In this document: in pieces, positions 21,939-30,149 of the stretch | Layout of the letters: every line of letters begins with the position of its first letter | How positions within the stretch are numbered: the first letter of the stretch is position 1 | Made by a program: the position numbers and the translations under genes | Source of the DNA: Candidatus Planktophila sp. | Lineage (GTDB): Bacteria; Actinomycetota; Actinomycetes; Nanopelagicales; Nanopelagicaceae | DNA length: 64,000 bases | NCBI GenBank assembly: GCA_024641555.1 | Contig: JAHECV010000001.1 | Location: 20,562 to 84,561, forward strand | Direction of reading: 5' to 3' | The notes under the pieces: generated by a model | Database searches by the model: none | What the model saw: the letters and a program-made list of their open reading frames with translations, nothing else | What the model was told of the DNA's origin: nothing

Positions 21939-23527
21939 TGACCATCTCAGATGCTTTCCACATTTATGACACCACTCTGCGCGATGGCGCACAGCAAGAG
22001 GGCTTAAATCTTTCAGTTCATGACAAGTTAACTATTGCTCGTCATCTCGATGATCTCGGTGTTGGATTTATTGAAGGAGGTTGGCCAGGTGCAAACCCAA
22101 AGGACACTGAGTTCTTCGCACTTGCCAAGAAAGAGTTAAAACTTAAGAACGCAACCTTCGTGGCATTCGGTGCTACACGTCGCCCAAATGCAAAAGCTGC
22201 CGATGATGTATTACTCGGCGCACTTCGCGATAGCGGCGCACCTGCGGTGACTTTGGTGGCAAAGTCATTTGATCGCCACGTTGACCTGGCCCTAAAGACA
22301 ACGCTCGCAGAAAATCTTGCGATGATCCGGGAATCAGTTACCCACCTTCGCGAAGAAGGACAACGAGTATTTCTAGATGCCGAACACTTCTTTGATGGTT
22401 ACCGCGCTAACCGTGAATACGCACTCGAAGTAATTCGCGTGGCGATGGAGGCAGGTGCTGATGTAGCTGCGCTCTGCGATACCAATGGCGGAATGTTGCC
22501 TGATGAGATTGCTGATGTAGTTCACGACGTTTTGACTGCAACATCTGCACGTATCGGCATCCATTGCCACAACGACACGGGCTGCGCGGTAGCGAACTCC
22601 ATGGCCGCAGTTGCCGCAGGTGCAACACATGTACAAGGAACGCTAAATGGCTACGGCGAGCGAACCGGCAACGCCGATCTCGTAACGATTATTGCTAACC
22701 TCGAGCTTAAGAAGAAGCAGTTAGTCCTGCCAACAAACGCGCTACGCGAATCTTTCCGAATCTCACATGCAGTTGCAGAAGTAACCAACATTTCACCTTC
22801 AGCTCGTCAACCATACGTTGGCGTGTCTGCTTTCGCTCACAAGGCCGGCCTACATGCATCTGCAATCAAGGTCGATCCGTTCTTGTATCAACATGAAGAT
22901 CCAGCATCTGTTGGAAACGATATGCGCATGCTGGTTTCAGATATGGCCGGTCGCGCTTCAATTGAACTTAAATCTCAAGAACTTGGCGTAGATCTCGGTG
23001 GCGATCGTGAGCTAGTTGGTCGCATCGTTGATCGCGTAAAGGAAATGGAATCTCGCGGCTTCACATTCGAAGCAGCCGATGCTTCATTTGAACTTTTATT
23101 GCACGAAGAAATCTCTGGCAAACGCCCATCGTTCTTCAAAATTGATCACTGGAAAACCACAGTTGAACGTGCAGAAGACCAGAGCATCGTCACAAAAGCT
23201 GAAGTAACTGTTATGGCACAAGGCAAAGAAATCTCTTGCTCTGGTTCAGGAAACGGTCCAGTTAACGCATTCGATAACGCCCTTCGCTCTGGCCTAAAGC
23301 AGTTGTATCCCGAACTCGAAGTTCTCGAACTTACAGACTACAAAGTTCGCATTCTCGAAGGTCGTTTAGGCACTGGTGCGATCACACGCGTTCTTGTTGA
23401 AACGTCAGATGGCAAAGGTGAATGGAACACCGTTGGTGTTCATGAAAACGTTATTGCGGCATCTGCAATGGCGCTGGAAGATGCAGTCACCTTCGGCTTA
23501 CTGCGCCAAGGTCGCAAACCCGAGTAA
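21938..23527 (+). CDS. cimA: (R)-citramalate synthase, CimA type
   Basis: Condenses pyruvate and acetyl-CoA to citramalate, giving 2-ketobutyrate for isoleucine without threonine deaminase. The 529 residues have the LeuA-like TIM barrel (YDTTLRDGAQQEGLNLS, GWPGANPKDTEFF, metal-binding HCHNDTGCAVANSMAA) and a C-terminal regulatory domain (about 400-525). The GGWPGANPKD motif is typical of the citramalate/2-isopropylmalate subgroup annotated cimA. It is the last gene of the operon; the xerC promoter element overlaps its stop. Confidence 0.88.
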   Translation: MTISDAFHIYDTTLRDGAQQEGLNLSVHDKLTIARHLDDLGVGFIEGGWPGANPKDTEFFALAKKELKLKNATFVAFGATRRPNAKAADDVLLGALRDSGAPAVTLVAKSFDRHVDLALKTTLAENLAMIRESVTHLREEGQRVFLDAEHFFDGYRANREYALEVIRVAMEAGADVAALCDTNGGMLPDEIADVVHDVLTATSARIGIHCHNDTGCAVANSMAAVAAGATHVQGTLNGYGERTGNADLVTIIANLELKKKQLVLPTNALRESFRISHAVAEVTNISPSARQPYVGVSAFAHKAGLHASAIKVDPFLYQHEDPASVGNDMRMLVSDMAGRASIELKSQELGVDLGGDRELVGRIVDRVKEMESRGFTFEAADASFELLLHEEISGKRPSFFKIDHWKTTVERAEDQSIVTKAEVTVMAQGKEISCSGSGNGPVNAFDNALRSGLKQLYPELEVLELTDYKVRILEGRLGTGAITRVLVETSDGKGEWNTVGVHENVIAASAMALEDAVTFGLLRQGRKPE

Positions 23528-23530
23528 CCT
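23525..23530 (+). promoter_or_regulatory. -10 element of a leaderless xerC transcript
   Basis: TAACCT overlaps the cimA stop and lies 7 nt before the xerC ATG. No Shine-Dalgarno sequence and no clear -35. Confidence 0.45.
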
Positions 23531-23537
23531 TTAACGC

Positions 23538-24455
23538 ATGGGAAGCGTTGCACTGAGCGAAATTCGCGAGGCTTTCCTGAAATACCTCGAATCCGAACGT
23601 AATCTTTCTGTCCACACAATCCGGGCATATTTAGGTGATCTCGATTCTTTCTTCGACCACTTAGAAAAATTAGAAGTAACGGACTTTTCTAAACTTGAGC
23701 TCTCGCATATCCGCTCCTGGCTGGCCAACCAGCAAGTCAAAGGGGGAGCGCGCACCACACTTTCGCGTCGGGCGGTTTCGATTCGCCTATTTACAAAATG
23801 GGCAACCAAGCAGGGCTATCTAGCCAAAGATGTTGGGGCAACTCTTGCAACTCCCAAGGGTGCGCGAACGCTGCCAGATGTATTAAACGTTGCTGACGCC
23901 GGACTTGCTATGGATGCGCTTGCTACCAGGGTGGCCGAAGAAGATGGACCATTTTCCAAACGCGATTGTGCGATGGTGGAAGTCTTATACGCGAGTGGAG
24001 CCCGTGTGTCCGAACTCTGCGGTCTTGATCTAGAAGATATTGATTACGAGCGAAACACTATTCGCGTGATTGGTAAAGGAAATAAAGAGCGCACTATTCC
24101 GCTCGGAAATCCGGCGATGCGTGCACTCGATGTATGGCTAAAAGAGGGTCGACCAACTTTGGCTGGAGAAAAATCAGATCGAGCGGTATTTCTTGGAGCG
24201 CGCGGAAAACGAATTGATCAACGAACAGTTCGCACGGTTGTTTATCATGCGTTAGAAGCTTTAGAAGGTGCGGTGAAGTTAGGTCCTCACGCGCTACGAC
24301 ACTCGGCGGCAACTCATCTACTTGAAGGCGGTGCAGACCTGCGCACGGTTCAAGAAATCTTGGGGCATGCATCCCTTGCTACAACTCAGATCTACACCCA
24401 CGTCTCAACAGAAAGGCTGCAAAAAGCCTTTAAACAAGCTCATCCCCGCGCATAG
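23538..24455 (+). CDS. xerC: Site-specific tyrosine recombinase XerC
   Basis: Resolves chromosome dimers at dif with a partner Xer protein. The 305 residues have an N-terminal SAM-like core-binding domain and the catalytic domain with Arg156 (GARVSELCGL), Lys near 180 (GKGNKERTIPL), His251-x-x-Arg254 (HALRHSAATHLL), His277 (LGHASLATTQ) and nucleophile Tyr286 (IYTHVS). XerC is chosen over XerD because actinobacterial xerC commonly lies just upstream of rpsB, as here. The full catalytic set argues against a decayed phage integrase. Confidence 0.88.
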   Translation: MGSVALSEIREAFLKYLESERNLSVHTIRAYLGDLDSFFDHLEKLEVTDFSKLELSHIRSWLANQQVKGGARTTLSRRAVSIRLFTKWATKQGYLAKDVGATLATPKGARTLPDVLNVADAGLAMDALATRVAEEDGPFSKRDCAMVEVLYASGARVSELCGLDLEDIDYERNTIRVIGKGNKERTIPLGNPAMRALDVWLKEGRPTLAGEKSDRAVFLGARGKRIDQRTVRTVVYHALEALEGAVKLGPHALRHSAATHLLEGGADLRTVQEILGHASLATTQIYTHVSTERLQKAFKQAHPRA

Positions 24456-24485
24456 CAGGTGGATTTAGCACCCCTTGGCGACAGG

Positions 24486-24491
24486 TAAGAT
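24486..24491 (+). promoter_or_regulatory. Probable -10 for the rpsB leader transcript
   Basis: TAAGAT, 8 bases before the first hairpin of the rpsB leader. The -35 is poor. A second weaker candidate (TTGTTA 24649-24654, 18 bp, TTTATT 24673-24678) lies closer to the gene. Confidence 0.4.
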
Positions 24492-24497
24492 TTCCCC

Positions 24498-24715
24498 TGC
24501 ATCAGAGCGATCTGGTGACATCTCAGCACTTATGTATGAACTGACCAATCAGTAATTGAAATGTCAGGGAATACAAGCCACTTCGGTCCATCTTAAGAAA
24601 TTTATTTCAAAGGTTGGTCGGCGTTGTAGGTGCGACGGGCCTAACAAATTGTTAAGCCATAAACCGAGCAGGTTTATTGCGCTGTGCGCAAAAACCTAAA
24701 AAGGAGAACGCTGCC
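24498..24715 (+). ncRNA. Candidate structured leader RNA of rpsB-tsf
   Basis: The 260-bp gap before rpsB is the longest in the window and can fold well. Hairpin CATCAGA-GCGA-TCTGGTG (24500-24517) has a GNRA tetraloop and one G-U pair. A longer two-part stem pairs GACCAA (24543-24548) with TTGGTC (24614-24619) and TTGAAAT (24556-24562) with ATTTCAA (24604-24610), enclosing about 40 nt. S2 controls rpsB-tsf through a leader in gamma-proteobacteria; whether this unrelated-looking structure does so is inference. No coding frame fits the gap. Confidence 0.4.
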
Positions 24716-25495
24716 ATGGCAGTTGTAACAATGCGAGAACTCCTCGACAGTGGAGTCCACTTCGGACATCAGACACGTCGCTGGAACCCAAAGATGAAGC
24801 GCTTTATTTTCACAGAGCGCAACGGCATCTACATCATCGATATCCAGCAATCACTTGCACTTATCGATCAAGCATATGAATTCGTGAAGGAAACCGTCGC
24901 AAAGGGCGGACACGTTCTATTCGTTGGAACAAAGAAGCAAGCACACGAACCGATCATGCAGCAGGCGGCACGCGTTGGAATGCCAACCGTCACCGAGCGC
25001 TGGTTAGGTGGAATGCTTACTAACTTCCCAACTGTTTACAAGCGTATTCAGCGCCTCAAGGAGCTCGAAGCTCTTGAGAACGCAAATGATCTTTTGCTTA
25101 CTAAGAAAGAACTTCTAGTTCTTCGTCGTGAGCGCGAAAAGCTATTTAAGAACCTCGACGGTATCCGTCACATGACCAAGTTGCCTTCAGCAATCTGGGT
25201 TGTTGATACCAAGAAAGAGCACCTCGCTGTTCAAGAAGCGAAGAAGCTAGGTATTCCAGTGATCGCAATTCTCGACACTAACTGTGATCCAGATGAAGTT
25301 GATTACAAGATTCCAGGTAACGACGATGCAATCCGTTCTATCGGACTACTAACTCGCGTTATCACTGATGCAATTGTTGAGGGCATGAAGGCTCGCACCG
25401 CAGCTGCGCCAACACCTGCTGCAGCAGAAGCTGCTGCAACAGAAGCGCTTGCAAAAGAAATCCTTGAAGCAGCACCAACAACTCCGGAGGCATAA
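24716..25495 (+). CDS. rpsB: 30S ribosomal protein S2
   Basis: Small-subunit protein that joins late in assembly and anchors S1-like factors. The 259 residues contain [32 protein letters not shown] and [25 protein letters not shown], all S2 hallmarks, and end in an Ala/Glu-rich tail. The ATG at 24716 follows AAAGGAG; an in-frame start 13 codons upstream lies before that site and is rejected. tsf begins 5 bp after the stop, the usual pair. Confidence 0.97.
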   Translation: MAVVTMRELLDSGVHFGHQTRRWNPKMKRFIFTERNGIYIIDIQQSLALIDQAYEFVKETVAKGGHVLFVGTKKQAHEPIMQQAARVGMPTVTERWLGGMLTNFPTVYKRIQRLKELEALENANDLLLTKKELLVLRREREKLFKNLDGIRHMTKLPSAIWVVDTKKEHLAVQEAKKLGIPVIAILDTNCDPDEVDYKIPGNDDAIRSIGLLTRVITDAIVEGMKARTAAAPTPAAAEAAATEALAKEILEAAPTTPEA

Positions 25496-25500
25496 GTAAA

Positions 25501-26328
25501 TTGGCAAACTATTCAGCAGATGATGTAAAACGTCTTCGCGAAGCAACTGCAGCAGGAATGCTTGATTGCAAGAAGGCACTTGATGAAGCAGATGGCGATT
25601 ACAACAAAGCCCTCGACATTATTCGAGTAAAGGGTCTTAAGGGAGTTACCAAGCGCGAAGGTCGCTTGACTTCAAATGGTCTCGTTGTTGCAAAGGTTTC
25701 CGGCGATCTCGGCGTAATGCTCGAGCTCAACTGCGAAACGGACTTCGTTGCAAAGGGCGAGCGTTTTATCGCACTTGGTGACGAACTAGTTGATCACTTA
25801 CTCGCTTCAAAGACAGCAACTGTTGAAGCATTTCTTGCTTCAACAATGTCTAATGGCAAGAGTGTTCAATCAGTTGTCGATGAAGGAAATGCAACTCTTG
25901 GCGAGAAGATCGAAGTTCGCAATGTCGCAGTTGTAGAAGGTCCCGTTGGACTTTATCTACACAAGACTTCACCAGATCTTCCACCACAGGTTGGTGTTCT
26001 AGTTTCACTCGCTAAAGAAGCAGCCGAAGTTGGTCGCGATATTGCTCAGCACATCGCCGCATTCGCACCTAAGTTCGTTCATCGTGATGAAGTCCCTGCG
26101 GACCTAATTGAGAATGAGCGCCGTATCGCTGAAGAAACTGCGCGTGAAGAAGGCAAGCCAGAAGCCGCACTTTCCAAGATCATCGAAGGTCGCGTAACCG
26201 GCTTCGTCAAGGAAGTTTCCTTGATTGAGCAGGCTTTCGCTAAAGATGCGAAGAAGACCGTAAAGCAGATCCTCGATGAGGCAGGAACCGCCGTCAAGGC
26301 ATTCCACCGTTTCCGCGTAGGTCAGTAA
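25501..26328 (+). CDS. tsf: Translation elongation factor Ts
   Basis: Guanine nucleotide exchange factor for EF-Tu. The 275 residues begin with the UBA-like domain (DDVKRLREATAAGMLDCKKALDEADGDYNKA) and contain the core signature LGVMLELNCETDFVAKGERF. TTG is the likely start at 25501, with CGGAGG overlapping the rpsB 3' end as ribosome binding site; the next in-frame starts would cut the conserved N-terminus. Cotranscribed with rpsB. Confidence 0.96.
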   Translation: MANYSADDVKRLREATAAGMLDCKKALDEADGDYNKALDIIRVKGLKGVTKREGRLTSNGLVVAKVSGDLGVMLELNCETDFVAKGERFIALGDELVDHLLASKTATVEAFLASTMSNGKSVQSVVDEGNATLGEKIEVRNVAVVEGPVGLYLHKTSPDLPPQVGVLVSLAKEAAEVGRDIAQHIAAFAPKFVHRDEVPADLIENERRIAEETAREEGKPEAALSKIIEGRVTGFVKEVSLIEQAFAKDAKKTVKQILDEAGTAVKAFHRFRVGQ

Positions 26329-26363
26329 ACTAGCCAGAACGACGTTTTAGAAAAGGAGCACCC

Positions 26364-27086
26364 ATGCCCGGTACAAGAGGAACGTATCGGCGGGTGCTCC
26401 TTAAACTTTCCGGAGAAGTTTTCGGGGGAGAAAAGGGCATCGGTGTAGATATCGATGTCATGCGCGATGTCGCAAAGCAGATTAAAGATGTTGTAAAAAC
26501 TGGCGTTCAATTGGCAGTAGTTGTCGGTGGCGGTAATTACTTCCGCGGCGCCGAACTTCAGCAAGTTGGTATGGATCGTGCCCGCGCGGACTATATGGGA
26601 ATGCTCGGAACAGTTATGAACTGTCTTGCGCTCCAAGATTTTCTGGAGAAAGAAGGCGTTGATACTCGCGTGCAGACTGCGATCACCATGGGCCAAGTTG
26701 CAGAGCCTTACATCCCGCGTCGCGCAATCCGCCACCTCGAAAAAGGTCGCGTAGTCATTTTTGGGGCGGGCGCCGGAATGCCATTTTTTACAACCGACAC
26801 CGTCGCCGCACAGCGCGCACTGGAAATTGGTTCAGAGGCGTTGCTACTTGCTAAGAGCGGTGTTGATGGCGTTTACAGTGCAGATCCAAAGAAGGATGCA
26901 TCTGCTACAAAGTTTGATGACATTTCATATAACGAAGTGCTTTCTAAATCGCTGGCTGTCGCAGATGCCGCAGCCTTTAGCCTTTGCCGCGAAAACAATT
27001 TGCCGATTATCGTCTTCGACTTAATGGCTAGCGGCAATATCGCACGCGCGGTACGCGGTGAAAAGATCGGAACATTAGTTTCTTAA
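26364..27086 (+). CDS. pyrH: UMP kinase
   Basis: Phosphorylates UMP to UDP; a hexameric amino-acid-kinase-fold enzyme specific to bacteria. The 240 residues show [29 protein letters not shown] and [20 protein letters not shown]. The ATG follows AAAAGGAG. Place between tsf and frr is conserved across many bacteria. Confidence 0.96.
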   Translation: MPGTRGTYRRVLLKLSGEVFGGEKGIGVDIDVMRDVAKQIKDVVKTGVQLAVVVGGGNYFRGAELQQVGMDRARADYMGMLGTVMNCLALQDFLEKEGVDTRVQTAITMGQVAEPYIPRRAIRHLEKGRVVIFGAGAGMPFFTTDTVAAQRALEIGSEALLLAKSGVDGVYSADPKKDASATKFDDISYNEVLSKSLAVADAAAFSLCRENNLPIIVFDLMASGNIARAVRGEKIGTLVS

Positions 27087-27132
27087 CTTTAAACATTTTT
27101 TCCATAGCTTAACCAAATAGAGGAGTAAGAAA

Positions 27133-27696
27133 ATGGCAGATGTAGCAAGTGCTCTAGCCGATGCACAGAGCAAGATGGATAAAGCGGTCGAAGTTGCCAA
27201 AGATGATTTTGCAACCATTCGTACCGGCCGTGCTCATCCAGCGCTCTTCAATAAGATTATGGTTGATTATTACGGTACCTACACTCCGCTTTCACAACTT
27301 GCTTCGATTCAAGTTCCTGAGGCACGACTGGCGATTGTCGCGCCATTCGATAAGGGAGCGATGGCCAGTATTGAAAAAGCGATCCGTGAGTCAGATCTAG
27401 GTGTAAATCCTGGCAACGATGGCGTCGTAATTCGCGTTGCCCTACCTCAACTCTCGGAAGAGCGTCGCAAGGATTACATCAAGGTAGCTAAAGGCAAAGC
27501 CGAAGATTCAAAAGTTTCAATCCGCAATATCCGCCGTGCCGCCAAAGAATTGATGGAAAAGCTAGAAAAAGATGGCGATATCGGCAAAGACGACTTAGCG
27601 CGTGGCGAAAAAGAACTTGAAAAGGTTACTTCAGATCACGTTGCCAAAATCGATGATCTTCTAAAGCATAAGGAGGCTGAACTTCTAGAAGTCTAG
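27133..27696 (+). CDS. frr: Ribosome recycling factor
   Basis: Splits post-termination ribosomes together with EF-G. The 187 residues have the tRNA-mimic helical domain with FATIRTGRAHPALF, YGTYTPLSQLA and the C-terminal RRAAKELMEKLEKDGDIGKDDL segment. GAGGAG precedes the ATG. A near-perfect 24-bp inverted repeat straddles its stop codon. Confidence 0.96.
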   Translation: MADVASALADAQSKMDKAVEVAKDDFATIRTGRAHPALFNKIMVDYYGTYTPLSQLASIQVPEARLAIVAPFDKGAMASIEKAIRESDLGVNPGNDGVVIRVALPQLSEERRKDYIKVAKGKAEDSKVSIRNIRRAAKELMEKLEKDGDIGKDDLARGEKELEKVTSDHVAKIDDLLKHKEAELLEV

Positions 27697-27702
27697 AAGT
27701 TC
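27679..27702 (+). repeat. 11-bp inverted repeat across the frr stop codon
   Basis: GAACTTCTAGA (27679-27689) and TCTAGAAGTTC (27692-27702) are perfect complements separated by AG; the frr TAG is at 27694-27696. There is no T-run, so it is not an intrinsic terminator. As RNA it would form a hairpin just before the cdsA start. Confidence 0.6.
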
Positions 27703-27715
27703 TCGCAACCAACAA

Positions 27716-28561
27716 GTGTCAGATTTACATTCGATCAACGAAGCGATCAATAAGCGAGCTGGAAGAAAACTACTTCCATCGATCGCTGTTTCGCTTTCCC
27801 TGATAGCACTCGTTTGGTTCGCTCTATCGTACGAACGCGTAATCTTTGCTGGTCTGGTTTGCATCGCTGTAATTCTGGGAGTACGCGAACTTTGCAAAGC
27901 CTTTGGCCATCGCGATATTTACATCTCTTTCCGGGGCTTAACGCTGGCCACAATTGGGCTTAGTTATGCCACGTGGGTTGGTGCTGTTGCGGGTCTAGCG
28001 ATTGCAACCGCGATCGCATTTCCAGTTCTACTAATTTCATTACTTCGCCGTGGACCCGAGAAGTTCGTCGCCAATGCCACCGCAACAACTATGGCGCTAA
28101 TCTACTTGCCCTTTATGGCGGGATTCTTAATTTTGCTGGCTCGCCCGAGCACTGGCTGGCATCGCGTAATGACATTTGTTGTGTTGGTCGGATGCAATGA
28201 CACTTTTGGCTATTTAGTCGGAGTTTTATTGGGCAAACACCCGATGGTTCCTAAAATTAGCCCAAAGAAATCCTGGGAAGGGCTAGCCGGTTCGATAATT
28301 TTTACCGCGATCGGTGGAGCGCTTGCCTTCCACTACATCATGCATATGCACTGGTGGATCGGAATAATCGCTGGCTTGATGATCGTATTTACAGCGACTT
28401 CGGGCGATCTAATCGAGAGCGCCCTTAAGCGCGATCTCTCACTAAAAGATATGGGCACGTTGCTTCCGGGCCATGGGGGAATGCTCGATCGCCTAGATTC
28501 CGTTCTTCTCTCAGCGCCGGCCCTGTGGCTCGCACTTGAACTTGTTAAGCGTTATCTATGA
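27716..28561 (+). CDS. cdsA: Phosphatidate cytidylyltransferase
   Basis: Makes CDP-diacylglycerol, precursor of membrane phospholipids. The 281-residue protein is multi-span (roughly eight hydrophobic segments) with the family signature near the C-terminus: [10 protein letters not shown] and [26 protein letters not shown] sequence ([15 protein letters not shown]), then [16 protein letters not shown] start at 27716, no convincing Shine-Dalgarno; the hairpin across the frr stop lies just upstream. It overlaps rlmN by 4 bp. Confidence 0.93.
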   Translation: MSDLHSINEAINKRAGRKLLPSIAVSLSLIALVWFALSYERVIFAGLVCIAVILGVRELCKAFGHRDIYISFRGLTLATIGLSYATWVGAVAGLAIATAIAFPVLLISLLRRGPEKFVANATATTMALIYLPFMAGFLILLARPSTGWHRVMTFVVLVGCNDTFGYLVGVLLGKHPMVPKISPKKSWEGLAGSIIFTAIGGALAFHYIMHMHWWIGIIAGLMIVFTATSGDLIESALKRDLSLKDMGTLLPGHGGMLDRLDSVLLSAPALWLALELVKRYL

Positions 28562-29667
28562 CCGAGATAAAACTAGTTTTCGATGAGCCAGTTCAACGGA
28601 AAAAGGCGCCGAAGCATTTAGCAGATTTATCCCCTGAAGAACGTCGGGCTCTCGCAGTAGAAAATGGATTGCCCGCATTTCGCGCCAATCAAGTTGCTAC
28701 GCATTACTTCACGCATTTATCTAACGATCCACAAACCTGGACAGATATTCCGGCTGATTTGCGCGGCAAGGTTGCAGATATTTTTACGCCAAAGCTAATT
28801 GAGCTGGTGACGACTCGCACCACCGACAACGGAATGACTCGTAAAGATTTGTGGAAGTTGCATGATGGGGTATTAGTTGAGTCCGTGCTTATGCGTTATA
28901 CCGATCGAGTAACAGTTTGTATTTCATCTCAGGCAGGTTGCGGAATGAACTGTCCCTTCTGCGCAACCGGCCAAGCAGGTTTAACCCGCAACTTAACTGC
29001 CGGTGAAATCACCGAGCAAATTGTTGCGGCCGCACGCGCCTGCGTAAATGGCGAACTACCTGGGGGAGAAGCGCGCCTTTCTAATATCGTTTTTATGGGA
29101 ATGGGCGAACCACTTGCCAATTACAACGCGGTTACTCGTACCCTTCGCAACATCACAGCGCCAAATCCAGATGGCTTAGGAATTTCGGCTCGTTCGGTGA
29201 CCGTTTCGACTGTCGGCTTAGTAAACGGAATCGAAAAATTGATGGATGAAGGTATTAACTGCACTTTAGCTGTTTCACTTCACACACCAGATGACGAACT
29301 TCGTGACTCATTGGTGCCAATTAACTCTCGCTTTAAAGTTCGCGAAGTTTTAGCCGCCGCCGATGCTTATGAAAAGAAGACTGGTCGACGTTACTCAATC
29401 GAGTACGCCTTGATTCGCGATATTAATGATCAATCATGGCGTGCAGATTTACTGGGTCGCTTACTAAAGAGCCGAAATGCTCACGTGAACTTAATCCCGC
29501 TAAATCCAACGCCGGGCTCGAAATGGACCGCTTCCCGTCGTGAAGATGAGGCGGAGTTCGTTCGAATCCTGGAAAGCTACGGCGTCCCAGTCACCGTGCG
29601 CGATACCCGGGGACGCGAGATCGATGGCGCCTGCGGGCAGTTGGCAGCGGCTGAAAAGAGTAAATAG
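28558..29667 (+). CDS. rlmN: 23S rRNA (A2503-C2) and tRNA (A37-C2) methyltransferase
   Basis: Radical-SAM enzyme methylating adenosine 2503 of 23S rRNA and A37 of some tRNAs. The 369 residues contain the cluster motif Cys128-x3-Cys132-x2-Cys135 in [13 protein letters not shown], the SAM motif [11 protein letters not shown] and the C-terminal cysteine in GACGQLA needed for the covalent intermediate. The start overlaps the cdsA stop by 4 bp. The promoter of the next gene lies inside its last 30 bp. Confidence 0.95.
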   Translation: MTEIKLVFDEPVQRKKAPKHLADLSPEERRALAVENGLPAFRANQVATHYFTHLSNDPQTWTDIPADLRGKVADIFTPKLIELVTTRTTDNGMTRKDLWKLHDGVLVESVLMRYTDRVTVCISSQAGCGMNCPFCATGQAGLTRNLTAGEITEQIVAAARACVNGELPGGEARLSNIVFMGMGEPLANYNAVTRTLRNITAPNPDGLGISARSVTVSTVGLVNGIEKLMDEGINCTLAVSLHTPDDELRDSLVPINSRFKVREVLAAADAYEKKTGRRYSIEYALIRDINDQSWRADLLGRLLKSRNAHVNLIPLNPTPGSKWTASRREDEAEFVRILESYGVPVTVRDTRGREIDGACGQLAAAEKSK

Positions 29668-29670
29668 ACT
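29641..29670 (+). promoter_or_regulatory. Promoter of the DinB-like gene, leaderless
   Basis: TTGGCA (29641-29646), 18 bp, TAGACT (29665-29670), then 7 nt to the ATG at 29678. It is inside the end of rlmN and is among the closest to consensus in the window. Confidence 0.65.
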
Positions 29671-29677
29671 CAACGCT

Positions 29678-30148
29678 ATGAGTATCAGTGAGCAAGCAGC
29701 CGTCTACGAATCTTCAACTCAATACTTCTTAAATCTGGCGCGTGGAGTTACCGCTGACCAGCTAGATGTAAAGCACCCAGAAGGTTGGTCGGCTCGTCAG
29801 ATCATTCACCACCTTGCAGATTCTGAGGCGCAGTCTTATGCACGTTTGCGCCGCTTAGTTGCCGAACCAGAAGGTTCGATCATTCAAGGTTACGATGAAA
29901 ATCTTTGGGCCATCGCACCGCAACTTGGTTATGAAACTGCTCCAGTTGAAAATTCAATTGCAGTATTTGCAGCAGTTCGCGCCGGATCTCTCGACATCAT
30001 CAAACGATTACAAGAATCAGATCTCGAAAAATCTGGGGTCCATTCTGAATCTGGTCACTACACAATTGCCAAATGGCTAGAAAGTTATTCCAAGCATCCA
30101 GTTGATCATGGCGATCAATTAATCCGCGCGGTAAAGGGGCAGAACTAA
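29678..30148 (+). CDS. DinB/YfiT-like putative metal-dependent protein
   Basis: A 156-residue four-helix-bundle protein of the DinB superfamily. The three expected metal-ligand histidines are visible: His45 in HHLADSE, and His140 and His144 in SKHPVDHGDQL. The YDENLWAIAPQLGY segment resembles B. subtilis YfiT. Relatives include thiol-transferases that use bacillithiol or mycothiol, so a detoxifying role is possible but unproven. The start at 29678 is fixed by the leaderless promoter; a longer frame back to 29540 is shadow sequence within rlmN. One base separates its stop from the aldehyde dehydrogenase start, so the two are cotranscribed. Confidence 0.75.
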   Translation: MSISEQAAVYESSTQYFLNLARGVTADQLDVKHPEGWSARQIIHHLADSEAQSYARLRRLVAEPEGSIIQGYDENLWAIAPQLGYETAPVENSIAVFAAVRAGSLDIIKRLQESDLEKSGVHSESGHYTIAKWLESYSKHPVDHGDQLIRAVKGQN

Positions 30149-30149
30149 A

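Noticed and set aside
23538..24455. Phage or island integrase
   Set aside because: Complete XerC catalytic set, conserved position before rpsB and no attachment-site repeats or phage genes nearby.
26322..26735. 137-codon reverse-strand frame over pyrH
   Set aside because: Antisense to a clear UMP kinase; composition (Cys, His, Ile mixed) shows no family features.
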